The notes beneath the pieces were generated by a model. The model had not been told where the DNA came from. It did not search any database and was given only the letters and a program-made list of their open reading frames with translations. From an uncultured Pelagibacteraceae bacterium (lineage in GTDB: Bacteria > Pseudomonadota > Alphaproteobacteria > Pelagibacterales > Pelagibacteraceae), in NCBI GenBank assembly GCA_902578525.1, contig CACHDJ010000012.1, positions 1 through 34,079 of the forward strand: a DNA stretch of 34,079 nt. The letters run 5' to 3'. Position numbers and translations under genes: made by a program. Of the stretch, positions 15,531-25,715 are shown piece after piece. Every line of letters starts with the position of its first letter. Position 1 is the first letter of the stretch.

Positions 15531-15566
15531 TTGAATCAAAAGTGAATCAAAACGTGAACATCAAAA
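15531..15566. repeat. Three short direct repeats upstream of umuDC and the lyase-like gene
   Basis: TTGAATCAAAA, GTGAATCAAAA and GTGAACATCAAAA follow each other almost without gaps in the divergent region. They could be binding sites for a regulator of the plus-strand gene, or chance. Confidence 0.3.
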
Positions 15567-15608
15567 CTATATTTTGTATGCTTGTGGATAACTTCAACCA
15601 GAGATAGT

Positions 15609-16367
15609 TTGATAAATATAGTGAAAAATATTTTAGCAATAATTTGTTTAAGTTTTATTTGCAACATAAGTTCAGAGGCAGATGAATGGAAAATTAAAAA
15701 TAAATGGAAAGTTTCCTGTGGAATAGTTGATAACGAGTCACTGGTTGTTAATGGTAAACCAAAAACGAGATATAACAAAAATGAATTTAAATTAGAAAGT
15801 GTAGTTTTCAAATTAGATAAAGGTGATATTGGCAGTTGTCCAACTGATAAAAAACCAGCATATAAATATAATTATTCTGGAAGACAAGAAATCACTCACA
15901 GATTACCTATTGGCAAAACTATATTTGAAACAGATATTTATATTGAGGGTAAACCCCAATATAGATCCACAGTTTTTCAAATACATGATGGAAGAAATAA
16001 AGGTGCACCACCAAGTTGGATTGGTATTGGTATGGATTGGAAAATTAAATATAAGTTTCCAAAAGGAGAATGTTCACCTGAAAAATGTAAAAAGATAAAA
16101 ACTGCTTATCTAAGACCCGGTGAAAGAAACAGATTTAAAGCAAATATAGACTATCAAAGAAAATCAAAATCATTATCAGTATTTTATTATTTGAATAATG
16201 AAATGATTGCAAAACATGTAGATGTGCCTTTATCTAAAAAAAAAACAGATGGACCTTATGGGCCTAGCAAACCTTATATTAAAATTGGTATTTACAGAAT
16301 TGGAGAAACAGGTACAACAAGTTTTGCTTACAATAATTTAATTATAAAAAATAAAAAGAACAAATAA
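15609..16367 (+). CDS. Secreted protein resembling heparinase-I-like polysaccharide lyases
   Basis: About 252 residues. A signal peptide (hydrophobic NILAIICLSFICNISSEA) precedes DEWKIKNKWKV. The middle has RQEITHRLPIGKTIFETDIYI and STVFQIHDGRNKGAPPSWIGIG, and the end has YIKIGIYRIGETGTTSFAYN. This is the pattern of the jelly-roll polysaccharide lyase group (heparin lyase I-like, PF14099), with a conserved Gln/His pair in the substrate cleft. The assignment is by eye and the substrate is unknown. Start choice is uncertain: TTG at 15609 has AGAGA four bases upstream, while GTG at 15621 gives a classic signal peptide. The neighbouring glycosyltransferases suggest a surface-glycan role. Confidence 0.6.
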   Translation: MINIVKNILAIICLSFICNISSEADEWKIKNKWKVSCGIVDNESLVVNGKPKTRYNKNEFKLESVVFKLDKGDIGSCPTDKKPAYKYNYSGRQEITHRLPIGKTIFETDIYIEGKPQYRSTVFQIHDGRNKGAPPSWIGIGMDWKIKYKFPKGECSPEKCKKIKTAYLRPGERNRFKANIDYQRKSKSLSVFYYLNNEMIAKHVDVPLSKKKTDGPYGPSKPYIKIGIYRIGETGTTSFAYNNLIIKNKKNK

Positions 16368-16370
16368 TCT

Positions 16371-16733
16371 ATGAAAAAATTAATATGTCATTGTGGAGCT
16401 GTTGAAGCTGAGATTAATTTAGATGGAGACTTAACAAAAGTAATAAAATGTAACTGTTCTATTTGTAAAAGAAAAGGAGCAATAATGTCTATGGTAAAAA
16501 ATGAAGATTTCAAAATTGTTAAAGGAGAAGATAAATTAAAACTTTATCAATTTCATTCAAAAGTTGCTAAACATTATTTTTGCTCTGATTGTGGAATTTA
16601 TACCCATCACAATCCAAGAATAAACCCAGCAATGACAGGATTTAATGTTGGATGCATTGACGAAATAAATACTTTTGATATGAAAGACATTCCTGTAAAT
16701 GATGGTCAAAATCATCCTTTAGATAAAAAATAA
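16371..16733 (+). CDS. GFA-family (CENP-V/GFA) zinc protein
   Basis: 120 residues, the size of single-domain GFA proteins. Zinc-binding cysteines are arranged as in the family: Cys6 and Cys8 (ICHCGAV), Cys27, Cys29 and Cys32 (CNCSIC), and Cys71 and Cys74 (FCSDCGIYTHH). Family members bind a structural zinc and a second labile zinc; the founding member was reported to speed addition of formaldehyde to glutathione, though this is disputed and most members are unassigned. The ATG follows the lyase-like gene by three bases. No formaldehyde dehydrogenase is nearby, so the activity should not be assumed. Confidence 0.82.
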   Translation: MKKLICHCGAVEAEINLDGDLTKVIKCNCSICKRKGAIMSMVKNEDFKIVKGEDKLKLYQFHSKVAKHYFCSDCGIYTHHNPRINPAMTGFNVGCIDEINTFDMKDIPVNDGQNHPLDKK

Positions 16734-16738
16734 TTTTC

Positions 16739-17662
16739 ATGCAACAATTCAGCTTATGCTTTGGTAAGGTAAAAAAAGATTGTTTAAAGTTCATTAAATC
16801 TCAAGAGACAAAAGCTGATAAATTCAGAAATAAAGAGAGAATGATTAAGTCTTTCTTAATTCCTTTATGTTTCTGGATCAGCAAAAAGACTGAAAAGAAA
16901 AGACCTTATTTCGTAGGATTAGCAGGAGGCCAAGGAACTGGTAAAACTACAATTAGTTCTTTAATCAGAATTATCTTAACTAAATACTTTAAATTAAAGG
17001 TTTTTAGAATTTCTATAGATGATTTTTATAAAACAAGAAAAGAAAGATTAAGTTTATCTAAAAGAGTTCATCCTATGCTTTTGATAAGAGGGGTGCCTGG
17101 AACTCATGATATTAATATGATGTTAAATTTCTTTAGAAATTCAAAAAGTAGGAAATTTAAAAGATTAAAATTACCAATATTCAACAAGGCTATCGATGAA
17201 AGATTTAACAAAAAAAACTGGTATGATTTAAAAAAAAGGCCTGATGTTATTATTTTTGAAGGTTGGTGTGTTGGTGCAAAATCAGAAAAAAATATTACTT
17301 TAAAGAAAACAATTAATTCAATGGAAAAAGCAAAAGACCAAAAACAGATTTGGAGAAAATATGTTAACCAGCAATTGAAATCAAAGTATAAAAACTTATA
17401 TTCACAATTAAACTGCTTAATTTATTTAAAAGCAAAAAATTTTAGTTTGTTACAAAAATGGAGATTAAAACAGGAAAGAAAACTTTGGGTAAAAAGTAAA
17501 GTGAAATCAAAAATAATGAGCAAGGGGGATGTGTTAAATTTTATGCAAACTTATCAAAGAATTACACAAAACATGTTTAAACACATGCCTAAATATGCAT
17601 CAATTATACTCAATTTAAATAGTAATCATCAAATTAAATCTGCAGTATACAAAAAGAAATGA
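16739..17662 (+). CDS. P-loop kinase resembling D-glycerate 3-kinase (GLYK/Tda10 group)
   Basis: 307 residues. Walker A GGQGTGKT is at 63-70, SIDDFYKT follows near residue 97, RGVPGTHD near 117, and FEGWCVGA near 175. This set matches the plant-type D-glycerate 3-kinase and yeast Tda10 group, related to phosphoribulokinase and uridine kinase. It would phosphorylate glycerate to 3-phosphoglycerate and feed glycolysis or serine metabolism. The N-terminal 55 residues are outside the kinase core; a second ATG at codon 35 is a possible start. The end overlaps the next gene as ATGA, so it is coupled with a TolC-family protein, an odd pairing. Confidence 0.75.
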   Translation: MQQFSLCFGKVKKDCLKFIKSQETKADKFRNKERMIKSFLIPLCFWISKKTEKKRPYFVGLAGGQGTGKTTISSLIRIILTKYFKLKVFRISIDDFYKTRKERLSLSKRVHPMLLIRGVPGTHDINMMLNFFRNSKSRKFKRLKLPIFNKAIDERFNKKNWYDLKKRPDVIIFEGWCVGAKSEKNITLKKTINSMEKAKDQKQIWRKYVNQQLKSKYKNLYSQLNCLIYLKAKNFSLLQKWRLKQERKLWVKSKVKSKIMSKGDVLNFMQTYQRITQNMFKHMPKYASIILNLNSNHQIKSAVYKKK

Positions 17663-18954
17663 AATTTTTTTTTATAATTTTTCCTGTAATCTTTTTAATA
17701 TTTTCAAACGTAAATGCAGAAACTTTTTCTATGGCTTTATCCAAAGCCTTTAAAAACAATTCTGAATTAAATGCTGAGAGAGAAAATATAAATATTTCTG
17801 AGCAAGAATTAAAAATTTCTCAAGGAAATTATTTACCTTCAGTAACTTTATCAGGGTCTAAAAGTAGAGAAGATACAAAAAAACTTACAAATCAATCAGG
17901 ATCAGATGCAACAATTAATGATGTAGATCCCTTAACTAAATCAATATCAGTTGAACAAACTTTAATTGATTTTGGTAGAAATGCTGAGTTATCAAAAAGT
18001 AAAATTGGTTTAGATTTAGCAAAAGCTAAACTTTTAAAGAAGGAACAAGATATTTTATACAAAACTGCCGAAGCATACATTAGATTAGTTGTAGCGAACG
18101 AAAAACTAAAAATAAATCAAGACAATGTTGAGCTTCTAAGTAGACAAGTTGAAACCGATCAGATTAGGGTTGCAAGGGGACAAATAACTTTATCAGATGT
18201 ATCCCAATCAGAATCTTCTTTGGCTGGAGCTCAAGCAAAATTGATTCAATCTGAAAATGAATTATTAACTAGTAAATTAAATTATGAGAATATTATTGGT
18301 TTTTTAAAAGACACAAAATCTTTAGATAAAAGATCAATTAATAATTATCCTTTACCAGAAAGTTTGAATTTAGCCATTAATCTATCTAAAAAAAAAAATC
18401 CTGATTTAATCATTGCTCAATTAGAATATAAGCAAGCTCAAAAAGATAAAACTATTGCAAAATCAGATCTAGCTCCGACTGCAAATTTGTCTTTAGAAAG
18501 ATCTTACACTGATGATTTAAGTGCAACATATGATGAAAGAGAAAAAGATACTCTTAAGGCAACAGTTACGTGGCCATTCTATTCAGGTGGTAAAAATCTA
18601 GCTTCATTAAATAAAAGCTCAAGTTTGGAGATAAGATCTAGACTGATTTTAGATAGTGTCACAAAAAAAAATCAGACTAATGTTGCAAGTGCTTGGTCAA
18701 TCTATCAATCAAACAAGAGTTTATTAAGTTCTGTTCAGGCTCAAGTAAGAGCTGCAGAAATCGCAAATGAAGGAATTTCTGCTGAATATAATAGTGGTGC
18801 AGGTAGAACAACTTTAGAAGTAATACAATCCAACTCATTACTTCTTAATGCCCAAATTTCACTAGCTGACTCAGAGAAAAATTTCATTCTTTCTAAATTT
18901 AATCTCCTAAAGTCTATTGGATTACTTAACAGTGATTACTTGAAAATTAAGTAA
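17659..18954 (+). CDS. TolC-family outer membrane efflux/secretion protein
   Basis: 431 residues. A signal peptide covers about 1-20 (FFFIIFPVIFLIFSNVNA, then ETFSMAL). Two outer-membrane-efflux repeats follow, with long helical stretches and typical segments such as GNYLPSVTLSGS, SVEQTLIDFGRNAEL, GQITLSDVSQSESSLAGAQAKL in the first half and SDLAPTANLSLERSYTD, YNSGAGRTTLEVIQS in the second. TolC trimers form an outer-membrane barrel and a periplasmic tunnel used by type I secretion or RND/MFS pumps. No inner-membrane partner genes are adjacent, so it probably serves several pumps. It overlaps the kinase gene by four bases and lies upstream of recA. Confidence 0.9.
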   Translation: MKFFFIIFPVIFLIFSNVNAETFSMALSKAFKNNSELNAERENINISEQELKISQGNYLPSVTLSGSKSREDTKKLTNQSGSDATINDVDPLTKSISVEQTLIDFGRNAELSKSKIGLDLAKAKLLKKEQDILYKTAEAYIRLVVANEKLKINQDNVELLSRQVETDQIRVARGQITLSDVSQSESSLAGAQAKLIQSENELLTSKLNYENIIGFLKDTKSLDKRSINNYPLPESLNLAINLSKKKNPDLIIAQLEYKQAQKDKTIAKSDLAPTANLSLERSYTDDLSATYDEREKDTLKATVTWPFYSGGKNLASLNKSSSLEIRSRLILDSVTKKNQTNVASAWSIYQSNKSLLSSVQAQVRAAEIANEGISAEYNSGAGRTTLEVIQSNSLLLNAQISLADSEKNFILSKFNLLKSIGLLNSDYLKIK

Positions 18955-18988
18955 ATTATTAGCTTTTTTAAGTATAAAAAAATTAATC

Positions 18989-19016
18989 TTGCCAATGAGA
19001 ACAAAATGTGTACATT
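18989..19016 (+). promoter_or_regulatory. Putative recA promoter
   Basis: TTGCCA (18989-18994), a 16-base spacer and TACATT (19011-19016) are a plausible sigma-70 promoter about 45 bases before the recA ATG. The LexA-like site at 18999-19013 lies between and over its elements. Confidence 0.5.
18999..19013 (+). promoter_or_regulatory. LexA-like box upstream of recA
   Basis: GAACAAAATGTGTAC matches GAAC-N7-GAAC with one change in the second half (GTAC). It shares GAACAAAA with the perfect box of umuDC and sits within the likely promoter, where a repressor would block transcription. Confidence 0.6.
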
Positions 19017-19062
19017 TATTTTATGATTCGTAAGTTAAAAAAATTAAAAAAAAAGGCTAAAA

Positions 19063-20211
19063 ATGACGAAAAATAACCTAAAAGTAGTTAAGTCTACTAA
19101 AGATCAAGAAATGGAAATCAAAGAAAAGAACAAAGCATTAGATGCTGCGATCAGCCAGATAACGGACAATTTTGGAAAAGGTTCAGTTATGAAGCTAGGC
19201 GAGAAAAGAGCTATGGATATCGAGTCAATATCTACAGGATCTTTAAGTTTGGATTTAGCTTTAGGAATAGGCGGGTTGCCAAAAGGAAGAATTATAGAAG
19301 TTTATGGTCCAGAGTCTTCTGGAAAAACAACTTTAGCATTACAAGTCGTAGCTGAAGCTCAAAAAGCTGGTGGAATTTGTGCATTTGTTGATGCAGAACA
19401 CGCTTTAGACCCAGTATACGCAAAAAAATTAGGAGTGAATACTGAAGAGTTATTAATTTCACAACCAGATGCAGGTGAGCAAGCATTAGAAATAGCTGAT
19501 ACACTAGTAAAATCAGGCTCTATTTCAGTTATTGTAATTGACTCAGTTGCTGCATTAACTCCAAAAGCTGAAATTGAAGGAGAGATGGGAGACCATCATG
19601 TAGGTCTTCAATCTAGATTAATGAGTCAGGCTTTAAGAAAATTAACTGGATCAATTTCAAATACAAATACAATGATGATTTTCATTAACCAAATCAGAAT
19701 GAAAATTGGAGTTATGTTTGGAAGTCCAGAAACAACATCAGGTGGAAACGCACTTAAGTTTTATTCATCTGTAAGAATGGACATCAGAAGAATTGGCGCC
19801 ATTAAAGATAAAGATGAAATTATTGGTAACTCTACAAGAGTGAAAGTAGTTAAAAACAAAGTTGCACCGCCATTTAAAGTTGTTGAGTTTGACTTGATGT
19901 ATGGAAAAGGAATTAGCAAAATGGGTGAATTAGTAGACCTTGGTGCTAAAGCAGATATTATTGAAAAATCAGGTGCATGGTATGCTTATAAGGGTGAAAA
20001 AATAGGACAAGGAAGAGAAAATGCTAAGGTATATTTAGCTCAAAATCCAAATGTTGCAGCAGAAATTGAAATGGCAATTAGGGAAAAAGCTGGTGTGATT
20101 TCTAAAAAGATCGAGGGAAATCCATTAAGTCCTGAAAAAATTGAAAAAGAGAAGAAAGTAGCTGAAAAAGAAGAAGCTGATAAAGAAGCTACTTCTCCCA
20201 AAAAGAACTAG
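19063..20211 (+). CDS. recA: RecA recombinase
   Basis: 382 residues. It forms filaments on single-stranded DNA, drives strand exchange and triggers self-cleavage of LexA and UmuD. Walker [10 protein letters not shown] is at 82-90, Walker [11 protein letters not shown] follows around 155, and [31 protein letters not shown] contains the L2 DNA-binding loop. The C-terminus is the usual charged tail. The N-terminus is about 15 residues longer than in E. coli; the first ATG is chosen because AAAAGG lies six bases upstream, though Met17 is possible. A LexA-like box precedes it and a strong terminator follows. Functionally it links to umuDC, 4 kb upstream. Confidence 0.98.
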   Translation: MTKNNLKVVKSTKDQEMEIKEKNKALDAAISQITDNFGKGSVMKLGEKRAMDIESISTGSLSLDLALGIGGLPKGRIIEVYGPESSGKTTLALQVVAEAQKAGGICAFVDAEHALDPVYAKKLGVNTEELLISQPDAGEQALEIADTLVKSGSISVIVIDSVAALTPKAEIEGEMGDHHVGLQSRLMSQALRKLTGSISNTNTMMIFINQIRMKIGVMFGSPETTSGGNALKFYSSVRMDIRRIGAIKDKDEIIGNSTRVKVVKNKVAPPFKVVEFDLMYGKGISKMGELVDLGAKADIIEKSGAWYAYKGEKIGQGRENAKVYLAQNPNVAAEIEMAIREKAGVISKKIEGNPLSPEKIEKEKKVAEKEEADKEATSPKKN

Positions 20212-20235
20212 AATTAAAGGTCATCTTTAAATTAC

Positions 20236-20262
20236 AAAAGGCGCTTAATATAAGCGCCTTTT
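20236..20262 (+). terminator. Rho-independent terminator after recA
   Basis: AAAAGGCGCTTA (20236-20247) and TAAGCGCCTTTT (20251-20262) pair perfectly around ATA, ending in four T residues. It separates recA from alaS. Confidence 0.88.
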
Positions 20263-20312
20263 CCCCCTCATCGCTATCTAGACATAGAATAAAAAAGCTG
20301 TATTTTAAAAAT

Positions 20313-22979
20313 ATGGCTCAAAAATCACTAAATCAAATCAGAGATACTTTCTTAAAATATTTTGAGAAAAATGATCATAAAATAGTTGAGTCCAGCAATC
20401 TAGTTCCAAACAATGATCCAACATTGATGTTTGCTAATTCTGGAATGGTTCAGTTTAAAAATGTATTTACTGGATTAGAAAAAAGAAATTATCAAAGAGC
20501 TACTACTTCCCAAAAATGTGTAAGAGCTGGCGGAAAACATAATGATTTAGAAAATGTAGGATATACACCAAGACATCATACTTTTTTCGAGATGTTGGGA
20601 AACTTTTCGTTTGGTGATTATTTTAAAGAGAAAGCAATTTATTACGCGTGGGACTTAATTACCAAAGATTTTGGAATAGATAAAAATAAACTTTATGTAA
20701 CAGTTTTTCATGAAGATGATGAAGCATTCAATTTTTGGAAGAAAATAGCGGGTTTTAATGATGATAGAATAATTAGAATTTCTACTTCTGATAATTTCTG
20801 GTCAATGGGTGAAACTGGTCCATGTGGTCCATGTTCAGAAATTTTTTATGATCATGGCAATCATTTAAAAGGTGGTTTACCAGGTTCAAAAAATGAGGAT
20901 GGAGATAGATTTATTGAAATTTGGAATTTAGTTTTTATGCAGTATGAACAGGTTTCAAAAGTTAGTAGAATAGATCTTCCTAAGCCTTCAGTTGATACAG
21001 GAATGGGTTTGGAAAGAATAGCAGCTTTACTTCAAGGAACTCATGATAATTATGAGACCGATCATTTTAAAAAATTAATTCAATCAACTTCTGATATTGT
21101 AAAGAAAAAACCTGATCAATCAAATCTTTCAAGCTTTAGAGTTATAGCAGATCATTTGAGAGCAAGTTCATTTTTGATCGCGGAAGGAGTTTTGCCATCT
21201 AATGAGGGAAGAGGTTACGTGCTCAGAAGAATTATGAGAAGAGGAATGAGACACTCTCATTTGCTAGGATCTAAAGAACCAGTTTTTTATAATTTATTTG
21301 AAACTTTAAAAAATGAAATGTCAGGAAATTATTCTGAACTTAAAAGGGCAGAATCCCTAATTAAAGAAACTTTAAAGATGGAGGAAGAAAAATTTTTAGT
21401 TTTATTAGATCGAGGAATAAAGATATTAAATGATGAAATATCAAAAATAGACAAAGTCCTTCCAGGTGATGTTGCATTTAAATTATATGATACTTACGGT
21501 TTTCCATTAGATCTTACTGAAGATATTTTAAGAAACAAATCTTTATCAATAGATAATAAAAAATTTCAATCTTTGATGAAAGAAAGTAGAGAGCTTGCAA
21601 AAAAAAATTGGAAGGGGTCAGGAGATGCTGCAGTTGAGGATATATGGTTTGGTATAAGAGATAAATTAGGTGTTACAGAATTTTTAGGCTATGAAACTCA
21701 TCAAGCAGAAGGTGTAGTTATATCTTTATTAAAAGCAAACAAAGAGGTTAAAGAATTAAATTCTAATGAAGAAGGTATGATTATTACTAATCAAACACCT
21801 TTCTACGGTGAGTCAGGTGGTCAGGTTGGAGACATAGGAAAAATAATCGCTGGTGATGCTGTATTTGAAGTTACTGATGTTCAAAAAAAATTAGGAGATC
21901 TTTATGTTCATTATGGACAAGTAAAAAGCGGCTCTATTAAGCTTAAAGATAATGTCGAAATGAAAATAAATGAAGGTAGAAGAAATGATACAAGAGCTTA
22001 TCATTCTGCCACTCATTTACTTCATGAATCATTAAGAAGAGTTTTAGGCACCCATGTAACACAAAAAGGTTCTTTAGTAGAACCTAGCAGACTAAGGTTT
22101 GATTTTAGTCACATGAAGCCAATTTCTAATGAAGAAATTGAAAAAATTGAAGTATTTGTAAATTCAATGGTCACAAAAAAAACAGATGTAAGAACAAGAC
22201 TAATGACACCGGATGAGGCAGTCGAAAAAGGAGCTTTGGCTCTTTTTGGTGAAAAATATGGAGAAGAAGTGAGAGTTCTCTCAATGGGAGATGACGATGG
22301 AAAGTATTTTTCTACTGAATTATGTGGAGGAACACATGTTAAAAACACTGGAGATATTGGTAAATTTAAAATTGTAAGTCAATCCTCAATTGCAGCAGGT
22401 GTTAGAAGAGTAGAAGCTTTAAGAGATAAGCAATTAGAGGATTTTTTGAAAAATAAAGAAAAATTATCAAATTTGTCCTCAGAAAAAAATGATGAAACAA
22501 TTAATGATTTAACTAAAAAAATTATGAATTTAGGCGGCAAACCTTCTTTGGACCAATCAGATCAAAAATTATTGATTAAAAACTTAACTAAACAATTGGA
22601 TACTTTATCTGTTAAATCAATATTAAAAGATAAAACAAAAAATAGAATTAAAGATGAGGAAATAAAAGGAATTAAAGTAAGATTTCAAAATGTTGAAGAT
22701 CTTCCTCCTAAAGAATTAAGAAAACTTGTTGATGATGGAAAAAAAGAATTAGTTGAAGGAATTGTTGTAGTCTTTGCAAGTAAAGATGATAAAGTAGGTG
22801 TTGCTGTAGGAATAACAAATAAATTAACTGAAAAATTTGATGCTGTTGAATTTGTAAAATTAAGCTCGGAAATTATTGGTGGTCAAGGAGGAGGAGGAAG
22901 AAAAGATTTTGCTCAAGCTGGAGGCCAAGATAAAAATAAGATTAATGAAGCTTTTGAAAAAATTAAATCTTTAATTTAA
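20313..22979 (+). CDS. alaS: Alanyl-tRNA synthetase
   Basis: 888 residues, full length. It charges tRNA-Ala and edits mischarged Ser and Gly. The class II catalytic core fills about 1-400, with [30 protein letters not shown] and the GMGLERIA motif 3. The editing domain has His564-x3-His568 (HSATH) and Cys671-x3-His675 (CGGTH) as zinc ligands. The C-terminal DHHA1/C-Ala part carries [16 protein letters not shown] near the end. The recA-alaS order is common in Alphaproteobacteria. Its last nine bases overlap the end of the convergent icd gene. Confidence 0.98.
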   Translation: MAQKSLNQIRDTFLKYFEKNDHKIVESSNLVPNNDPTLMFANSGMVQFKNVFTGLEKRNYQRATTSQKCVRAGGKHNDLENVGYTPRHHTFFEMLGNFSFGDYFKEKAIYYAWDLITKDFGIDKNKLYVTVFHEDDEAFNFWKKIAGFNDDRIIRISTSDNFWSMGETGPCGPCSEIFYDHGNHLKGGLPGSKNEDGDRFIEIWNLVFMQYEQVSKVSRIDLPKPSVDTGMGLERIAALLQGTHDNYETDHFKKLIQSTSDIVKKKPDQSNLSSFRVIADHLRASSFLIAEGVLPSNEGRGYVLRRIMRRGMRHSHLLGSKEPVFYNLFETLKNEMSGNYSELKRAESLIKETLKMEEEKFLVLLDRGIKILNDEISKIDKVLPGDVAFKLYDTYGFPLDLTEDILRNKSLSIDNKKFQSLMKESRELAKKNWKGSGDAAVEDIWFGIRDKLGVTEFLGYETHQAEGVVISLLKANKEVKELNSNEEGMIITNQTPFYGESGGQVGDIGKIIAGDAVFEVTDVQKKLGDLYVHYGQVKSGSIKLKDNVEMKINEGRRNDTRAYHSATHLLHESLRRVLGTHVTQKGSLVEPSRLRFDFSHMKPISNEEIEKIEVFVNSMVTKKTDVRTRLMTPDEAVEKGALALFGEKYGEEVRVLSMGDDDGKYFSTELCGGTHVKNTGDIGKFKIVSQSSIAAGVRRVEALRDKQLEDFLKNKEKLSNLSSEKNDETINDLTKKIMNLGGKPSLDQSDQKLLIKNLTKQLDTLSVKSILKDKTKNRIKDEEIKGIKVRFQNVEDLPPKELRKLVDDGKKELVEGIVVVFASKDDKVGVAVGITNKLTEKFDAVEFVKLSSEIIGGQGGGGRKDFAQAGGQDKNKINEAFEKIKSLI

Positions 22980-24185
22980 TTTCTTTTTTAAATTTTTATC
23001 TATTACATCAAGAAATTGATTAGTTGTTAGATATTTGCTTGATGGACCAATTAATATTGCGAGGTCTTTAGTCATTGACCCGCTCTCAACACATTCTATG
23101 CAAACTTTTTCAATTGTCCTTGCAAATCGGATAAGCTCATCGTTTCCATCTAATTTACCTCTATGAGCTAGTCCTCTGGTCCAAGCAAATATTGATGCTA
23201 TTGGATTAGTTGATGTTTCTTTACCTTCTTGATGTATTCTATAATGTCTTGTTACAGTTCCATGAGCAGCTTCAGCTTCCATTATTTTTCCATCAGGAGT
23301 TAGCAAAGTACTAGTCATTAAACCTAGAGATCCATAACCTTGTGCCATAGTATCAGACTGAACATCGCCATCATAATTTTTACAGGCCCATATATATTTT
23401 CCATTCCATTTCATTGCACAAGCAACCATGTCATCAATTAGTCTATGCTCATAAGTAATTTTAGCTTTATTAAATTTTTCTTTGAATTCTTTGTTAAAAA
23501 TTTCTTCAAATATGTCTTTAAATCTTCCATCGTATTTTTTAAGGATAGTATTTTTTGTTGAAAGATAAACTGGCCATTTTTTTATTAAACCATAATTAAA
23601 GCAAGATCTTGCGAAGTCTTCGATTGATTTATCTAAATTGTACATTGAAAGCGCTATACCAGGACCAGTGAAATTAAATACTTCATATTTAATCTCATCT
23701 TTGCCATCTTCAGATGTCCATTTAACCTCCATTCTGCCTTTTCCAGGAACTTTAAAATCAGTTGCTCTATATTGATCACCAAAAGCATGTCTTCCAATAA
23801 CTACAGGATCTGTCCATGATGGTACTAATTTTGGAATGTTAGAACAAATTATTGGTTCTCTAAAAACTGTTCCTCCAATAATATTTCTTATAGTTCCATT
23901 GGGAGATCTCCACATTTTTTTTAGGTTAAATTCTTCTACTCTAGCCTCATCTGGAGTAATGGTTGCACATTTTATACCAACACCAATTTTTTTGATAGCA
24001 TTCGCTGAGTCTACTGTTACTTGATCATCTGTGTTATCCCTACTTTTCATTCCTAAATCGTAGTACTCAATACCGAGATCTAGATAAGGAAGGATTAATT
24101 TATTTTTAATGAATTCCCAGATTATTCTAGTCATTTCATCGCCGTCTAGCTCTACAATAGGATTTTTTACACTGATTTTACTCAT
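22971..24185 (-). CDS. icd: NADP-dependent isocitrate dehydrogenase (eukaryote-like dimeric type)
   Basis: 404 residues. It oxidises isocitrate to 2-oxoglutarate in the TCA cycle, making NADPH. The N-terminus ([18 protein letters not shown]), [34 protein letters not shown] (isocitrate phosphate/carboxylate site), and [21 protein letters not shown] with GTVTRHYR identify the subfamily typical of mitochondria and Alphaproteobacteria rather than the E. coli type. The gene is monocistronic, convergent with alaS (9-base overlap) and divergent from psd. Confidence 0.96.
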   Translation of the reverse strand: MSKISVKNPIVELDGDEMTRIIWEFIKNKLILPYLDLGIEYYDLGMKSRDNTDDQVTVDSANAIKKIGVGIKCATITPDEARVEEFNLKKMWRSPNGTIRNIIGGTVFREPIICSNIPKLVPSWTDPVVIGRHAFGDQYRATDFKVPGKGRMEVKWTSEDGKDEIKYEVFNFTGPGIALSMYNLDKSIEDFARSCFNYGLIKKWPVYLSTKNTILKKYDGRFKDIFEEIFNKEFKEKFNKAKITYEHRLIDDMVACAMKWNGKYIWACKNYDGDVQSDTMAQGYGSLGLMTSTLLTPDGKIMEAEAAHGTVTRHYRIHQEGKETSTNPIASIFAWTRGLAHRGKLDGNDELIRFARTIEKVCIECVESGSMTKDLAILIGPSSKYLTTNQFLDVIDKNLKKKLN

Positions 24186-24262
24186 TTATATGAAATATAT
24201 CTTATTAATTGAATTTCGTAGTTTTATATACATATTAATCAAAAATTATCAATTAGAAGAAC

Positions 24263-24910
24263 ATGTTTAGTAAAATTTTTCCAAAACTTCATTCCGAGGG
24301 ATATAAATTTGTTGTTATTGCAATTATATTAACAATCATTCTTTATAACTTTAGTGGTTTTTTAGGAGCTCTCGGACTTGCCATATCAGTTTGGGTATAT
24401 TATTTTTTTAGAGACCCAGATAGAGTAATCATTGAAGACGATAATTATTTAGTTAGTCCAGCGGATGGCGAAGTTATAAAAGTCGAAGAAGTTGATGGTC
24501 CTAAAGAACTTAATTTAGAAAATAAAAAATTTAATAAAATTAGTATATTTATGAACGTGTTTGATTGTCATGTAAATAGAACTCCATGCGCAGGATCAGT
24601 GGAAGAAATTTTATATAAACCAGGAAAATTTTTTAACGCTTCATTAGATAAAGCAAGTGAGGACAATGAGAGAAATTATTATAGAATTAAAGATATAAAT
24701 GAAAACCAAATCGTTGTTGTTCAAATTGCTGGACTTATTGCAAGAAGAATTGTTTGTGAAACAAATAAAAATCAAGAATTAAAACAAGGCGAAAGAATTG
24801 GAATGATAAGATTTGGAAGTAGAGTAGATATTTATTATGAAAATTTTAAACCCTTAGTCAAAATTGGACAAAAGGCTATTTCAGGTGAGACTTTGTTAGC
24901 AAAAAAATAA
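24263..24910 (+). CDS. psd: Phosphatidylserine decarboxylase proenzyme
   Basis: 215 residues, the short class of the enzyme. It makes phosphatidylethanolamine from phosphatidylserine at the inner membrane. The proenzyme cleaves itself at Gly185-Ser186 in MIRFGSRVDIYY and Ser186 becomes the pyruvoyl group. SPADGEV (65-71) and IFMNVFDCHVNRTP (95-108), with the catalytic His, are family hallmarks. One to two hydrophobic helices lie near the N-terminus (about 15-50). It heads the long plus-strand operon and is followed after one base by pssA, the preceding step of the pathway. Confidence 0.95.
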   Translation: MFSKIFPKLHSEGYKFVVIAIILTIILYNFSGFLGALGLAISVWVYYFFRDPDRVIIEDDNYLVSPADGEVIKVEEVDGPKELNLENKKFNKISIFMNVFDCHVNRTPCAGSVEEILYKPGKFFNASLDKASEDNERNYYRIKDINENQIVVVQIAGLIARRIVCETNKNQELKQGERIGMIRFGSRVDIYYENFKPLVKIGQKAISGETLLAKK

Positions 24911-24911
24911 T

Positions 24912-25715
24912 ATGGAACAACCAAAAAAAAACTTTAAAATTGTTTCTGATAAAAAAGCAAGAATAATTTTACCAAACGCTATTACTTTAATAGGTATTTG
25001 CATAGGCTTAACTTCAATCAAATTTGCTCTTGATGGAAAATTTGCAGTAGCAATTATAGCAATATTATTTGCAGGCTTGATGGATGCCCTAGATGGACGG
25101 ATAGCTAGATTAATCAAAGGGACATCTAAAATGGGTAAAGAATTAGACTCCTTAGCAGATGTGATTAGTTTTGGGGTTGCACCAGCTCTTATAATGTATT
25201 TTTGGAATCTCCAGTATTTAGAAAAATTAGGATGGTTTCTTTGTTTAACTTACGTAGTTTGTGTTGCTTTAAGACTTGCAAGATTTAATGTTAATTCTGA
25301 AGAAGAACCATCTTGGAAAGATAATTTTTTTGAAGGAATACCTTCTCCTGCGGGTGGAATAATTGTTTTAATGCCCTTAGTATTAAGTTTTAGTGGGATA
25401 GGAGAATTATTTTTTAAAATTAACTATGATTTATTAGTACCAATATTTTTTATTGTGGTTTCAATACTTTTAATAAGCACAATTCCAACATATTCATTTA
25501 AAAAGATAGTAATACCAAGAACTATGACAAAGTTTTTGTTATTTGGATTGGTTTTATTTTTTGGTGCATTATTAGTTTATACTTTTAAGGTTTTAGCTAT
25601 AAGCTCTTTTGCTTATCTATGTTTAATACCCATAAGTTATTTTCATTATAAAAAAGTAAAAAAAGAAAAAAATATTACTTCAGATAAGGATGAAGAATTA
25701 GAAGATATACTTTAG
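24912..25715 (+). CDS. pssA: CDP-diacylglycerol-serine O-phosphatidyltransferase
   Basis: 267 residues with about seven to eight hydrophobic helices. It makes phosphatidylserine from CDP-diacylglycerol and serine. The CDP-alcohol phosphatidyltransferase motif is complete in MDALDGRIARLIKGTSKMGK and ELDSLAD: Asp58, Asp61, Gly62, Ala65, Arg66, Gly75, Asp79 and Asp83, where the aspartates bind metal and substrate. A charged tail (about 240-267) is cytoplasmic. It sits between psd and a GT8-like gene that starts immediately after its stop. Confidence 0.95.
   Translation: MEQPKKNFKIVSDKKARIILPNAITLIGICIGLTSIKFALDGKFAVAIIAILFAGLMDALDGRIARLIKGTSKMGKELDSLADVISFGVAPALIMYFWNLQYLEKLGWFLCLTYVVCVALRLARFNVNSEEEPSWKDNFFEGIPSPAGGIIVLMPLVLSFSGIGELFFKINYDLLVPIFFIVVSILLISTIPTYSFKKIVIPRTMTKFLLFGLVLFFGALLVYTFKVLAISSFAYLCLIPISYFHYKKVKKEKNITSDKDEELEDIL

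Noticed and set aside
15582..15608. TTG start giving a longer lyase-like protein
   Set aside because: The extra residues precede the signal peptide and no ribosome site is present; starts at 15609 or 15621 fit better.
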